Shown: positions 8,865 to 18,213, counted from the stretch's first letter. The stretch is DNA of 39,986 nucleotides from Deltaproteobacteria bacterium (GCA_020347605.1 CP070734.1:3109326-3149311); one strand, 5' to 3'. Made by a program: numbers and translations. Notes: generated by a model not told the origin, from the letters alone.

Positions 8865-9737
8865 GTGGGTTTGAGCAGCGCGGTGGTTCCGGGTTCGTAC
8901 GACGCGGTCGTGTTCGCGGGCGGCGGCTGCCGCTGCTTCTGGCAGGCGGGATTCTGGTCCGAAGCCGGCCCCGCACTCGCTCCGGCGCCCCGCCTCGTCG
9001 GCGCCGTCAGTGCCGGGGCGGCCTTCGCCTGCGCCATCTTCGCCGGGCGGGTCGAGCGCGTGGTCGACGACTTCGGCCGGCGCGTCGCATCCAACCCGCG
9101 CAACGCCTACCTCGCCAATGCGCTGCGGCGCGAGCCGGTCTTCCCGCACGAGCGCCTCTACCGCAGCACCATTCTCGCGAACCTGGACGACGACGCACTC
9201 GCCCGTCTCCATGCGGGTCCCGACATCCGGATCTCCGTGGGGCGGGCTCCGGCCTGGAGCGGCGACCGCGCCGGCTACCTGCTCGGCGTCCTGGCCTTCC
9301 TGCTCGAGCAGCGCACGCGCGACCGCGTGCACGCCGCCTGGGGTCGCCGTCTGGGATTCGGCAGCGACGTGATCTCGGTGCGCGACTGCTCCAGCCCCGC
9401 GGAGCTGGCGGAGCTGATCCTCCATTCGTCGTGCACGCCCCCGCTGACGCCGCTCTACCGCCGCGGCTCGCGCGCGGTGCTCGACGGAGGCGTGTACGAC
9501 CACGTGCCGGTGGAGACGGTCGCACACGCGCGGAGCGCGCTCGTTCTCCTGACGCGCCGCCATCCCGAGGCGTGGCTGCCGCGCGTCGAGGGACGCACCT
9601 ACGTGCAGCCCTCCGAGCCCGTCCCCGTCGCGAAGTGGGACTACACCAACGCAGAGCTCGTGCGGCGCACCTTCGATCTCGGGCGCTTCGACGGTGAGCG
9701 CTTCGCCCGCCGGCTGCTGCGTTCGGACGCGGCCTGA
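8865..9737 (+). CDS. Patatin-like phospholipase family protein
   Basis: 290 residues from the GTG at 8865; a TTG at 8871, 8 nt after GGAG, is an alternative start. The patatin layout is present: a glycine-rich oxyanion loop with Arg (FAGGGCR, residues 17-23), the nucleophile motif GAVSAGA with Ser49, and the DGG motif (LDGGVYDHVPV, Asp207) that completes the Ser-Asp dyad. The usual GxSxG has Ala in place of the first Gly (AVSAG). There is no signal peptide, so it is likely cytosolic or membrane-peripheral. The 197-bp gap before it contains a TACAAT hexamer at 8831 and otherwise nothing I recognise. A lipid acyl-hydrolase is the family expectation; substrate unknown. Confidence 0.85.
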   Translation: MGLSSAVVPGSYDAVVFAGGGCRCFWQAGFWSEAGPALAPAPRLVGAVSAGAAFACAIFAGRVERVVDDFGRRVASNPRNAYLANALRREPVFPHERLYRSTILANLDDDALARLHAGPDIRISVGRAPAWSGDRAGYLLGVLAFLLEQRTRDRVHAAWGRRLGFGSDVISVRDCSSPAELAELILHSSCTPPLTPLYRRGSRAVLDGGVYDHVPVETVAHARSALVLLTRRHPEAWLPRVEGRTYVQPSEPVPVAKWDYTNAELVRRTFDLGRFDGERFARRLLRSDAA

Positions 9738-9848
9738 CGGCCCTTCCCGGACGGGACGCGTCCGCACCCGGAAGGACGGCGGCGGCAGGGCGCGCCCGCG
9801 TATACTTCGCAGGAGACGCGCCCACCGGCGCGCGCGGAGGGCCCGGGC

Positions 9849-10781
9849 GTGGAGCTGCGAGAGGTCGGAAACGACGTATACGCCTGCCTGCAGGAGGACC
9901 GCGGGCTCGGCTATTCCAACTCGGGCCTGGTGAATCGCGGCGGCGGCCTCGTGATCGACACGTTCTGGGACCTCGCACACACGCGGGAGCTGATCGACCA
10001 CTACCGACGCGTCTGGGCAGCCCCGGCGCGGCGCGTCGTGAACACCCACGAGAACGGGGATCACTGCTGGGGAAACCAGCTCTTCCCAGGCGCCGAAATC
10101 ATCGGACACCGGCTGTGCGCGGAGGGCATGCGCCGGCAGGATCCCGCGCTCTTCGAGGCGCTGCGCAGCGCGCGGGATGCGGAGGATCCCGCCGTCGCCG
10201 CGTTCGCCACGCGCATGGCCGACTGGAACTTCTCGGGTATCGAGATCACGCCGCCCACGACCCTGATCGAGGAGCGGCTCGAGCTCGACCTCGACGGGAC
10301 CCGCGTCCACCTGCTCTACGCGGGTCCGGCGCACACGCTCGGCGACGTGATCGTGCACCTGCCGAGGGAGCGCGTGGTGTTCACGGGCGACATCCTGTTC
10401 CGCCTCTGCACCCCGATCGGCTGGGAGGGCAGCTACGCGAAGTGGTTCGACGCGCTCGATCGGATCGTTGCGCTCGCGCCCGAGGTGATCGTCCCGGGAC
10501 ACGGTCCGATCTGCGGCGTGGAGGGGCCGAAGGAGATGAAGGCCTACCTCGAGTACGTGCGACAGGAGTCGCGGCGCTGCTTCGAGGACGGACTCTCCGC
10601 ACTGGATGCCGCCCGGAAGATCGACCTCGGCCCCTACTCCGCCTGGACCGAGCCCGAGCGACTGATCTTCAACGTCGAGCGCGCCTATCGCGAGCTTCGC
10701 GGGGAGCCCGCCGAGACGCTCGTCGACCCGATGCCGATCCTGCGGAGCATGCACGCGCTGGCGCAGTCGATGGGCCGGTAG
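9849..10781 (+). CDS. Metallo-beta-lactamase-fold hydrolase with HxNxDH motif
   Basis: 310 residues from the GTG at 9849, with GGAGG at 9836-9840 (8-nt spacing). The MBL fold is shown by VNTHENGDHCWGN at residues 64-76 (H67, N69, D71, H72), AGPAHTLGD, VVFTGDILF and VIVPGHGPICG in order. The second His of the canonical HxHxDH is Asn, so the first metal site must be altered. The C-terminal ~70 residues are helical and resemble those of cytosolic MBL hydrolases related to glyoxalase II. No signal peptide is present. It is probably transcribed from its own promoter (TATACT at 9801). It ends 43 bp from the convergent TAXI gene. Confidence 0.88.
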   Translation: MELREVGNDVYACLQEDRGLGYSNSGLVNRGGGLVIDTFWDLAHTRELIDHYRRVWAAPARRVVNTHENGDHCWGNQLFPGAEIIGHRLCAEGMRRQDPALFEALRSARDAEDPAVAAFATRMADWNFSGIEITPPTTLIEERLELDLDGTRVHLLYAGPAHTLGDVIVHLPRERVVFTGDILFRLCTPIGWEGSYAKWFDALDRIVALAPEVIVPGHGPICGVEGPKEMKAYLEYVRQESRRCFEDGLSALDAARKIDLGPYSAWTEPERLIFNVERAYRELRGEPAETLVDPMPILRSMHALAQSMGR

Positions 10782-10794
10782 CGCCGGCGCGCGC

Positions 10795-10823
10795 CGCGGC
10801 TCGCCCCGGACCGCTGAGCCGCG
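10795..10823. terminator. Stem-loop between convergent genes
   Basis: CGCGGCT at 10795-10801 pairs perfectly with AGCCGCG at 10817-10823 around a 15-nt loop. It lies in the 43-bp gap between two convergent genes, a sensible place for a bidirectional terminator, but there is no T-tract on either side. Confidence 0.3.
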
Positions 10824-10824
10824 A

Positions 10825-11700
10825 TCAGTCGAGGCTCGGCATGATGTCGTTCGATCGGCTGAGGATCACCTTCGCCAGCTCGTCGAGCGTCTTCGGGTCG
10901 AGCTTCGGCTTGACGGCGATCAGCAGGCCCGGCGTGCAGAGGGTGTCGAACGTCACCGAGTGGTCCCGTCCGAACCCGACCGTGACGGTCTCGAACGAGT
11001 AGACCGGGCGGCCGCCGGGCAACGCGGCGTTCCCGAGATCTCCGCTCCGGATCGGGACCACGCGATAGGTGTCCAGGTTGTCGAGCACGGCCTTGAGCGG
11101 AGGCGAGGTGATCCGCGGCCGCTGCACGAGCATCGCGGCGTCCAGCGTCGCGAACTCGCCGCCCGCCTTGATCTGCAGGAGCGCCTCCATCATTCCGACG
11201 TGGACCACGGCGGTGTTGCGGAAGCCCGGGTCGAGCCGGCTCATGTACTCGTACGTGATGGCGGCTCCGCTCTGCGCGTCGCCCACGGACAGCGTGCGCT
11301 TCCCCGGCGCCTTGAGATCCGCGGCGCTCGCGATGCCCCCGTTCTTCCCCGCGATGATGAACGCGCATTCCTTCCCGACGTCGGCCAGGACGATGAACGT
11401 CTCGGCGAAGGCGTCGTGGGCGTCGATGTAGTGCCGCAGCGCATCGGCCTGGGTCAGGCCCACGTTCGCCGGGTTCGACGGATCGTCGAGACGCGCGAGA
11501 TTCTCGAGCGAGCCCTGACTGGTCCGAACCTCGACGCGCGTGCCGTACTCGTTGCGGAGCGCGGCTTCGAGGCGGCCGCCCAGCGTGTGGTAGTAGGCGC
11601 CCTCGGGGCCGGCGGTGACGACGACGTCCTGGGCGTTCGCCCACGGCGGGAGCAGCAGGCCGAGGAGGCCGGCGCAGGAGAACAGGCGCAGCGCTCGCAC
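10825..11700 (-). CDS. TAXI-family (TRAP-associated) periplasmic solute-binding protein
   Basis: 291 residues from the GTG at 11700. A signal peptide is followed by cleavage near ANA-QD at residue 24. The mature start VVVTAGPEGAYYHTLGGRLEAAL, the SQGSLENLARL segment and NVGLTQADALRHY match TAXI/NMT1-like binding proteins, which capture small organic acids or amino acids for TRAP transporters. No TRAP membrane subunit is nearby, so its partner must lie elsewhere or it serves as a sensor. It follows the RND pump gene by 90 bp on the same strand and may be the last gene of that run. Confidence 0.85.
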   Translation of the reverse strand: MRALRLFSCAGLLGLLLPPWANAQDVVVTAGPEGAYYHTLGGRLEAALRNEYGTRVEVRTSQGSLENLARLDDPSNPANVGLTQADALRHYIDAHDAFAETFIVLADVGKECAFIIAGKNGGIASAADLKAPGKRTLSVGDAQSGAAITYEYMSRLDPGFRNTAVVHVGMMEALLQIKAGGEFATLDAAMLVQRPRITSPPLKAVLDNLDTYRVVPIRSGDLGNAALPGGRPVYSFETVTVGFGRDHSVTFDTLCTPGLLIAVKPKLDPKTLDELAKVILSRSNDIMPSLD

Positions 11701-11790
11701 GATGTTCCGCCCTTCAGCTGGGGTTCGCGAACCGGAGGCTCGAAAGCTCCGGGAGCGGCGATCCTAGCACGCGGCGCTGTGGCCGCGCGT

Positions 11791-14700
11791 TCATGCGATC
11801 GAGGTGCCGGGCTCCGACTCGGCGGCCGGGGCGTCGAGGCTCTCGCCGAAGAAGCGCTCGCCCACGGCCTGGAACACGCGGTAGAAGACCGGGACGAGCA
11901 GCACGGTGAGGAACGTCGCGACCAGCATGCCGCCGAAGACGGCGGTGCCGACGGCCTGTCGGCTCGCCGCCCCCGCCCCGCTCGCCACCAGCAGCGGCAG
12001 CGTGCCGAACACGAAGGAGATCGCGGTCATCAGCACCGGGCGGAAGCGCAGCCGGGCGGCCTCCACTGCGGACGCGACGATCTCCGCGCCGCCCGCGCGC
12101 ATCTCGCGGGCGAACTCCACGATCAGGATGGCGGTCTTCGAGGCCAGGCCGATCAGCAGCACGACCCCGATCTGCGTGTAGACGTCGTTGGCGAGTCCCC
12201 GCATGAGGAGCGCGATGACGACGCCGAGGATCGCGAAGGGGACCGCGAGAATGATCGACGTCGGCGCCGTCCAACTCTCGTACTGGGCCGCAAGCACCAG
12301 GAAGACCAGCGTGATGGCCAGCGCGAAGATCAGCGTGGCCTCGCCGCCGACCTGCTTCTCCTGGTACGACATTCCGGTCCACTCGAAACCCATCGCGGCG
12401 GGGAGCTTCTGCGCGGCCATCTGCTCCATCAGCACGAGCCCCTCGCCGGAGCTGGTGCCGGGCGCCGCCTGCCCGTTGATCGAGGCCGACGGGTGCAGGT
12501 TGTAGCGCCGGATGATCTGCGGCCCGAAGGCCTCGTCGACGTTCACGAGCGCGCCCATCGGCACCATGCCCCCGTTCGCGTTCCGCACGTACAGGCGCTT
12601 GATGTCGTCGGGCTCGACCCGGAAGCCGTGGTCGGCCTGGACCCGCACCTGGTAGGTGCGGCCGAATTTGTTGAAGTCGTTGACGTAGGCCGAGCCCAGG
12701 TAGGCCTGGAGCGTGCCGAACACGTTCCCGAGCGGAACGAGCATCCGCTTGGCCTGGGTTCGGTTCACGTCCACGAAGAGCTGCGGCACGCTGGCGCGGA
12801 ACGTCGTGTTGAGTCCCACGAGGCCGGACTGCGCGTTCCCATCGTTCACCATCTCGAGGGCGGTCTGCTGCAGGGCCGCGAAGCCGAGCCCGCCGCGATC
12901 CTGGAGCTCCATCTGGAAGCCGCCCGCGACGCCGAGTCCGAAGATGGCGGGCGGCACGAACACGAAGGCGATGCCCTCTTCGATCTGGAAGAACGCCTGG
13001 CGCAGCTTGCCCAGGATGGCGTCCTGCGAGAGGCTGGCGTCGCCGCGCGCCTCGAAGGGGTCCAGCACCACGTAGAACGTGGCCGCGTTGGAGGCGACCG
13101 TGGCGTCGAGCAGCGAGTTCCCCCCGATCGTGACCCACTCGGCGACTCCGGGCGTCTCCTTCAGGATCGCGTTGATCCGGGCGACGACCTCGCGCGTGCG
13201 CTCCTGCGAGGCGGCGTCCGGCAGCTGGACGCCGGCGACCAGGTAGCCCTGGTCCTCCTCCGGCAGGAAGCCGGTGGGTAGCGAGGCGAACCCGCCGAGG
13301 GCGAGCACGGTGAGACCCGCGAAGGCCAGCATCGACAGCGCGCTGCGCCGCAGCAGCGACGCGACCACCCGGCCGTAGATCGCCTCCGCGCGCTCGAAGC
13401 CCCAGTTGAAGGCGCGGAAGAAGACGTTGCGATGCTCCGGGGCCGGCTTCAGCAACAGCGCGCACAGCGCCGGGCTCAGTGTGAGGGCGTTGATCGAGCT
13501 GAACACCGTGGCCGTGGCGATGGTCAGGCCGAACTGCCGGTAGAGCTGGCCCGTGATGCCCGGCAGGAAGGCGGTGGGCACGAACACCGCCAGCAGCACC
13601 AGCGTGGTGGCGATGACGGGCCCCGTCACCTCCTGCATGGCGCGGATCGCGGCCGGCCGCGCGGCCATGCCGCTCTGGTCGATGTGGCGGCTGGTGTTCT
13701 CCACCACCACGATCGCGTCGTCCACGACGATCCCGATCGCGAGCACGAGCCCGAACAGCGTGGTGAGATTCACGGAGAAGCCCAGCGCGCCCATCACCGC
13801 GAAGGTGCCGATCAGCGAGACCGGAATCGTCACCGCGGGCACGATCGAGGCGCGCCAGTCCTGGAGGAAGACGTAGATCACCAGAAACACCAGCAGGGCG
13901 GCCTGGAACAGCGTGAGGTAGACCTCGTCGATCGACTGCCGGACGAAGATCGTCGTGTCGAAGGGAATCTTGTACTCCACGCCCTCGGGGAAGTTCGCGC
14001 TGAGCCGCTCCATGGTGGCGGAGACCCGGTCGGCGACCTGCAGCGCGTTGGCGCCGGGCAGCTGGTAGATCGCCAGGCTGGCAGCGGTCACGCCGGACAG
14101 CTCGGAGAACAGGTCGTACGTCTGGCCGCCGAGCTCGAGGCGCGCCACGTCCTCGAGCCGTGTCACGCGCCCCGCCTCGGTCTTGACGATGATCTGCTCG
14201 AACTGCTCGATCTCCTCCAGGCGCCCGAGCGTGTTGATCGTGTACTGGAAGCTCTGGCCGCTCGGGGCCGGCGGCTGTCCGATCTGCCCCGCCGCGACCT
14301 GCACGTTCTGCTCGCTGATCGCGTCGATCACGTCCTGGGTGGTGATGCTCCGCGACTCCAGCCGCTCGGGATCGAGCCAGACGCGCATGCTGTATTCGCT
14401 GGCGCCGAACACCTTGACGTCGCCGACGCCCTGGATCCGAGACAGCTCGTCGCGGATGCGCAGCGTTGCGTAGTTGCTGAGGTAGATGTCGTCGTAGCGC
14501 CCATCGGGCGAGATCAGCGTGATCAGCTGTACGATCGCGGTCGACTTCTTCTTGGTGGTGACGCCCTGCCGCTTCACCTCCTCGGGAAGGCGCGGCTCCG
14601 CGATGGCGACGCGGTTCTGGACCAGGATCGACGCCATGTCGAGGTCGGTCCCCACGTCGAAGGTGACGGTCAGCACGTAGGAGCCGTCGCTGGCGCAGGT

Positions 14701-14943
14701 CGATGACATGTAGATCATGTCCTCGACGCCGTTCACCTCCTGCTCGATCGGAGCCGCGACCGTCTCGGCGACCACCTTCGCGTTGGCGCCGGGATAGACC
14801 GTCGAGACCTCGACCGTCGGCGGCGTGATCTCCGGATACTGTGCGACCGGAAGCGTGAAGACCGTGACGCCGCCCGCGATCACGATCACGATCGCCAGTA
14901 CGGTGGCGAAGATGGGGCGTTCGATGAAGAAGCGGGAGAACAC
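11791..14943 (-). CDS. RND efflux permease, HAE1/AcrB type
   Basis: 1050 residues, the normal length for hydrophobe/amphiphile efflux pumps. The N-terminus MFSRFFIERPIFATVLAIVI is the classic HAE1 start (TM1). The motif GLVLAIGIVVDDAIVVVEN carries the paired Asp residues of the proton relay in TM4. Two large periplasmic loops and twelve membrane segments can be followed, ending in the conserved FATFLTVLLVPVFYRVF region. The start codon is GTG, 10 bp after the adaptor gene's stop, so the two are one operon. No outer-membrane factor is present in the window. It probably exports hydrophobic toxicants; substrate unknown. Confidence 0.96.
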   Translation of the reverse strand: MFSRFFIERPIFATVLAIVIVIAGGVTVFTLPVAQYPEITPPTVEVSTVYPGANAKVVAETVAAPIEQEVNGVEDMIYMSSTCASDGSYVLTVTFDVGTDLDMASILVQNRVAIAEPRLPEEVKRQGVTTKKKSTAIVQLITLISPDGRYDDIYLSNYATLRIRDELSRIQGVGDVKVFGASEYSMRVWLDPERLESRSITTQDVIDAISEQNVQVAAGQIGQPPAPSGQSFQYTINTLGRLEEIEQFEQIIVKTEAGRVTRLEDVARLELGGQTYDLFSELSGVTAASLAIYQLPGANALQVADRVSATMERLSANFPEGVEYKIPFDTTIFVRQSIDEVYLTLFQAALLVFLVIYVFLQDWRASIVPAVTIPVSLIGTFAVMGALGFSVNLTTLFGLVLAIGIVVDDAIVVVENTSRHIDQSGMAARPAAIRAMQEVTGPVIATTLVLLAVFVPTAFLPGITGQLYRQFGLTIATATVFSSINALTLSPALCALLLKPAPEHRNVFFRAFNWGFERAEAIYGRVVASLLRRSALSMLAFAGLTVLALGGFASLPTGFLPEEDQGYLVAGVQLPDAASQERTREVVARINAILKETPGVAEWVTIGGNSLLDATVASNAATFYVVLDPFEARGDASLSQDAILGKLRQAFFQIEEGIAFVFVPPAIFGLGVAGGFQMELQDRGGLGFAALQQTALEMVNDGNAQSGLVGLNTTFRASVPQLFVDVNRTQAKRMLVPLGNVFGTLQAYLGSAYVNDFNKFGRTYQVRVQADHGFRVEPDDIKRLYVRNANGGMVPMGALVNVDEAFGPQIIRRYNLHPSASINGQAAPGTSSGEGLVLMEQMAAQKLPAAMGFEWTGMSYQEKQVGGEATLIFALAITLVFLVLAAQYESWTAPTSIILAVPFAILGVVIALLMRGLANDVYTQIGVVLLIGLASKTAILIVEFAREMRAGGAEIVASAVEAARLRFRPVLMTAISFVFGTLPLLVASGAGAASRQAVGTAVFGGMLVATFLTVLLVPVFYRVFQAVGERFFGESLDAPAAESEPGTSIA

Positions 14944-14953
14944 GCGCGGCCCG

Positions 14954-16147
14954 TCAGCCGTCGGGGCCTGCGGCCGGCGGCTCGGGCGTGGCGCCGGCCC
15001 GCTGCGGGTTCACCGTGGCGCCGGGCCGCGCTCGGAGCAGGCCCTCCACGATCACCCAGTCGTCCGGCGCGAGACCCGACTCGATCACGCGCATGCCGTC
15101 GACGTTCGAGCCCACCACGACGGGCTGGTGGTGGACGGTGCCTTCGTCGTCGACCACCAGCACGTAGCGGCCGCTCTGGTCCGCGCCGAGCGCGCGCTCC
15201 GAGACGAGCAGCGCGTCCGCGCGCTCCCGCGCGGGCGTGCGACCGCGGACGAACAGCCCCGGAACCAGGTGGAAGGCCGAGTTGGGAAACACGCCGCGGA
15301 TCAGGAACGTGCCCGTGCCGGGGTCCACGCCCTGGTCGGCGTAGCTCATGTGCCCCGCGAACGGATAGCCGTCGTCCGTCGCCCGGCCGATCTCGATCAC
15401 GACCTGCTCGAGCTGCCGCCGGCGATCTTCACCCCGGCTTCGCTCCCGAGCCCGGTCGATCAGAGCGAGTACCTCGCGCTCGCTCAGGTCGAAGTAGGCG
15501 TAGATCGGGTCGTACTGCACCATGGTGGTGAGCAGCGTGCTCTCCCCGGCGCCGACCAGGTTTCCGACGTCCACGCGGTTGCGCCCGACGCGCCCGGCGA
15601 TGGGCGCCCGGATCTCCGTGTAGGAGAGCTCGAGCTGCGCCGTCTTCAGGTCCGCCCGCGCCGCCGCGAGCTGCGCAGCCGCTTCGTCGCGCTCGGCGCG
15701 CCCCTCGAGCACCTCGATCTCGCTGACCGCGCGGGTCGCGACGGCACGCTCCAGGCGCTTGAGCCGCGCCTCGGCCAGCGCGAGTGCCGCGCGGGTCACC
15801 GCGACCGCCCCCTGCGCCCGGTCCACCTGCGCCTGGTACTCCGCGGGGTCGATCACGTAGAGCAGCGCGCCCTGCTCGACCGTGTCGCCCTCGTCGAAGT
15901 GGTCGCTCAGCAGGAATCCCTTGACCCGTGCGCGGATCTCGATCTCCGCTACGGCGTCGGTCGTACCCGTGAAGTCGAGATACTCGGTCACCGGTCGCTG
16001 CTCGGGCTGCCGGACCGTGACCATCGGCGGCGGGGGAGCCACGAACTCGTTCGCGTCCTCGCAGGCGACGGCCAGCGCCACGAGGGCGCCGCCGATCGCG
16101 CGCGCGCTTCTCGTCACGACCGCCATCCTGTCCGCGAATCCGAGCAC
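14954..16147 (-). CDS. RND efflux periplasmic adaptor (membrane fusion protein), lipoprotein
   Basis: 397 residues from the GTG at 16147 (AGGA 10 nt upstream), or 390 from the ATG at 16126. The latter gives a cleaner lipoprotein signal (MAVVTRSARAIGGALVALAVAC). Domain order: a beta-barrel/lipoyl half near residues 45-110 (FDEGDTVEQGALLYVID), an alpha-helical hairpin rich in Ala/Glu/Arg (~110-175), the second lipoyl half (SYTEIRAPIAGRVGRNRVDVGN), then the beta-barrel and membrane-proximal domains (GTGTFLIRGVFPN, LVPGLFVRGR). It links the inner-membrane pump to an outer-membrane channel. It lies 13 bp after the truncated acetoacetate-decarboxylase-like gene, suggesting co-transcription. Confidence 0.94.
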   Translation of the reverse strand: MLGFADRMAVVTRSARAIGGALVALAVACEDANEFVAPPPPMVTVRQPEQRPVTEYLDFTGTTDAVAEIEIRARVKGFLLSDHFDEGDTVEQGALLYVIDPAEYQAQVDRAQGAVAVTRAALALAEARLKRLERAVATRAVSEIEVLEGRAERDEAAAQLAAARADLKTAQLELSYTEIRAPIAGRVGRNRVDVGNLVGAGESTLLTTMVQYDPIYAYFDLSEREVLALIDRARERSRGEDRRRQLEQVVIEIGRATDDGYPFAGHMSYADQGVDPGTGTFLIRGVFPNSAFHLVPGLFVRGRTPARERADALLVSERALGADQSGRYVLVVDDEGTVHHQPVVVGSNVDGMRVIESGLAPDDWVIVEGLLRARPGATVNPQRAGATPEPPAAGPDG

Positions 16148-16159
16148 GGCTTGGATATC

Positions 16160-16696
16160 CTACTCGGCCATCTCGATGCCCTCGGCCGACGGGTCATCGT
16201 AGCGCTGATGGAGGAACGGCAGCAGCCACGCGCCGGGCACGCTGCGCAGCACCGTTCCGTTGCTCTCGGTCAGGCCCTCCTCGTACTCCATCCGGACGAG
16301 ACGCCGGACCGGGAGGTCGACGACCGGGTCGAAGTGCGATTCGCGCAGGATCACCTCTCCGTCGTCGACCGCGTGGACCGCCGCGTGCCGGTGTCGCCAC
16401 GCGAGCCGCACCAGCAGCGGGTCCGCGTCGAAGTCGCGACCCTTTTCGCAGGAGGGCATCGCCTTGTAGCAGTAGGCGTACTCGGTGAACGCGCGCGCGG
16501 GGAGGGACCTCCCGAGCGCGCCGCGCACGCCGAGGTAGGTCGTGCCCATGCGCGTTGCGTTCGCCGAGACGCGATCGCCGTCGCGCTCGAACTCGATCGC
16601 GGCGATCTTCTTCGGCTCTCCGTACGTCTCGCGTCCCGGCACGACGGCCTGCTCCGTGGTCATCGGCAGTGCGGTGTGTTCCTGGGGCGCCGTCAT
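16160..16696 (-). CDS. Acetoacetate-decarboxylase-family protein lacking the N-terminal region
   Basis: 178 residues from the ATG at 16696. PMTTEQAVVPGRETYGEPKK at residues 11-30 is the family's active-site segment; one of the two Lys (K29 or K30) corresponds to the Schiff-base lysine. The rest follows the family to the end (RMEYEEG, GAWLLPFLHQRYDD). Typical members have roughly 85 residues before this motif, here only about 20. The 86 bp between this start and the flavoprotein stop encode nothing resembling the missing part in any frame. This is therefore a 5'-deleted gene, possibly non-functional, or a short divergent member. In ADC proteins the N-terminal part contributes to the barrel and oligomer, so loss would be serious. 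Confidence 0.75.
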   Translation of the reverse strand: MTAPQEHTALPMTTEQAVVPGRETYGEPKKIAAIEFERDGDRVSANATRMGTTYLGVRGALGRSLPARAFTEYAYCYKAMPSCEKGRDFDADPLLVRLAWRHRHAAVHAVDDGEVILRESHFDPVVDLPVRRLVRMEYEEGLTESNGTVLRSVPGAWLLPFLHQRYDDPSAEGIEMAE

Positions 16697-16782
16697 GCAT
16701 CTGGCTTTCGGGCGACCGGGCCGGCGGCCGCTCGGGCGATCTTACCGCGAATCGCCCCGCGCGCGGGCGAACGCCCCCGCGC

Positions 16783-18213
16783 TCAGCCCGCCGCGGCGCA
16801 GCGGCCGGCGCGGCGCCCGAAGAACGTGCCGTCTCCGAGCGACAGCCCGCTGCTGTAGCCGCCGACGGAGAGGCCCGAGGTCGTGCGGCCGGCGCCGAAC
16901 AGACCGGGAATGGCCTGGCCGTCCGGGTCGAGCACGCGGCCGTCCGCGTCGGTGTGCAGCCCGCCGAGGGTGAACGCCGCGTAGATGGAGCTCTCGACCG
17001 TGCAGTCGAAGGCGCCGAAGGGCGGCCGCACGAGCGGTCTCAGGTACTCCGGAGCCTTGTGGAAGACGGGGTCCTCGCCGTTCTCGGCGTGCCGGTTGTA
17101 GAGCCCGAGGGTGCTCTCGAGGCTGCCGGGCGGCAGCTCCAGCTCGCGCTCGATCGCGCCGGGGTCTTCTCCGACCGCGGCGAGCTCGCGCGGATACTCC
17201 GGCTTCTCGAACACCGCGTCGTCGACCACGAGCCAGGCGCGGCCGCCGTGCCGGAACAGCGCCCACTCGCCCAGGCGGCCGTAATAGGCGTCCTCGTTGA
17301 TGAAGCGCTGTCCCTGCGCGTTCACCAGGATGCCGCGCTTCAGACCCCAGGGCTGTGTGACCGGCAGCGAGATCGACGCGGCATCCATGTGGAGCGCCGC
17401 GCCGCCCGCCGCCATGCCGAGCAGGATGCCGCTGCCGTCGTCCCCCTCGGCGCCGATCCGGATCGTGCACTGCCGCACGAGCGGCGCGTGCGCCTCCAGC
17501 ATGGCCTCGTTGTGGATGAACCCGCCGGTCGCGAGGATCACGCCGCGGCGGACGCGCAGCGCCCGCGTCGCGCCGAAGCTCTCGGCCAGCGCACCGACGA
17601 TACGCCCGTCCGCCTCCTGCACCAGCGCGACACAGCGGTGGTTCACCGCGATCCGGGCGGCACTCGACTCGACGGCGGCGACGAGCTTCTGCATCAGGAG
17701 CGGGCCGGTCTGGTGCTCCATGCGCGGCACGTGACCGCGCGGCGCGGGCACCGCACTCTCGCAGAACGGATACGCGCGCTCGGAGCCGGACCACACGAGC
17801 CCGTCGTCGGTGGGCGGCTCGCCGCTGGTACCCTCGTAGAAGGTCGGCTTGAACGGAACGCCCTGGGCCACCAGCCACTCATAGTGCTCGACCGAGCCGT
17901 CGCAATAGAGCCGAATCTTTTCTTCGTCTGGACTTGGGCCGCAGGACTTCATCAAGTACTTGAACATCTCCTCGGGCGCGTCGTCGAAGCCGCAGGCCGT
18001 CTGGAGCGCGGTGCCGCCGCCCAGGTAGATCACCCCGCCCGACATCGCCGAGGTGCCGCCGCCGCCGCTCGCCCGCTCCAGCACGAGCGTGTCCGCCCCG
18101 GTGCCGGCGGCCGTCAGGGCTGCGGCCGCGCCCGCCGCGCCCAGGCCCACCACCAGGACGTCGACCTCTTCGTCCCAGCGCGACACGGATCGCGGGTCGC
18201 ACACGCGACGCAT
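16783..18213 (-). CDS. FAD-dependent oxidoreductase (fumarate reductase/3-ketosteroid dehydrogenase-like)
   Basis: 476 residues from the ATG at 18213; a longer frame upstream overlaps the selenoprotein and is a shadow. The Rossmann dinucleotide motif VDVLVVGLGAAGAAAA begins at about residue 18. It is followed by LERASGGGGTSAMSGGVIYLGGGT, characteristic of the FAD_binding_2 family (KstD and flavocytochrome c fumarate reductase). GVILATGGF and a C-terminal FAD-binding block (GLFGAGRTTSGLSVGGYSSGLSLGDG) complete it. It begins 50 bp after the selenoprotein stop on the same strand and is the third gene of that apparent operon. It may pass electrons to or from the thiol/selenol proteins, or act on an unsaturated lipid or steroid-like substrate. 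Neither is shown by the sequence. Confidence 0.88.
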   Translation of the reverse strand: MRRVCDPRSVSRWDEEVDVLVVGLGAAGAAAALTAAGTGADTLVLERASGGGGTSAMSGGVIYLGGGTALQTACGFDDAPEEMFKYLMKSCGPSPDEEKIRLYCDGSVEHYEWLVAQGVPFKPTFYEGTSGEPPTDDGLVWSGSERAYPFCESAVPAPRGHVPRMEHQTGPLLMQKLVAAVESSAARIAVNHRCVALVQEADGRIVGALAESFGATRALRVRRGVILATGGFIHNEAMLEAHAPLVRQCTIRIGAEGDDGSGILLGMAAGGAALHMDAASISLPVTQPWGLKRGILVNAQGQRFINEDAYYGRLGEWALFRHGGRAWLVVDDAVFEKPEYPRELAAVGEDPGAIERELELPPGSLESTLGLYNRHAENGEDPVFHKAPEYLRPLVRPPFGAFDCTVESSIYAAFTLGGLHTDADGRVLDPDGQAIPGLFGAGRTTSGLSVGGYSSGLSLGDGTFFGRRAGRCAAAG

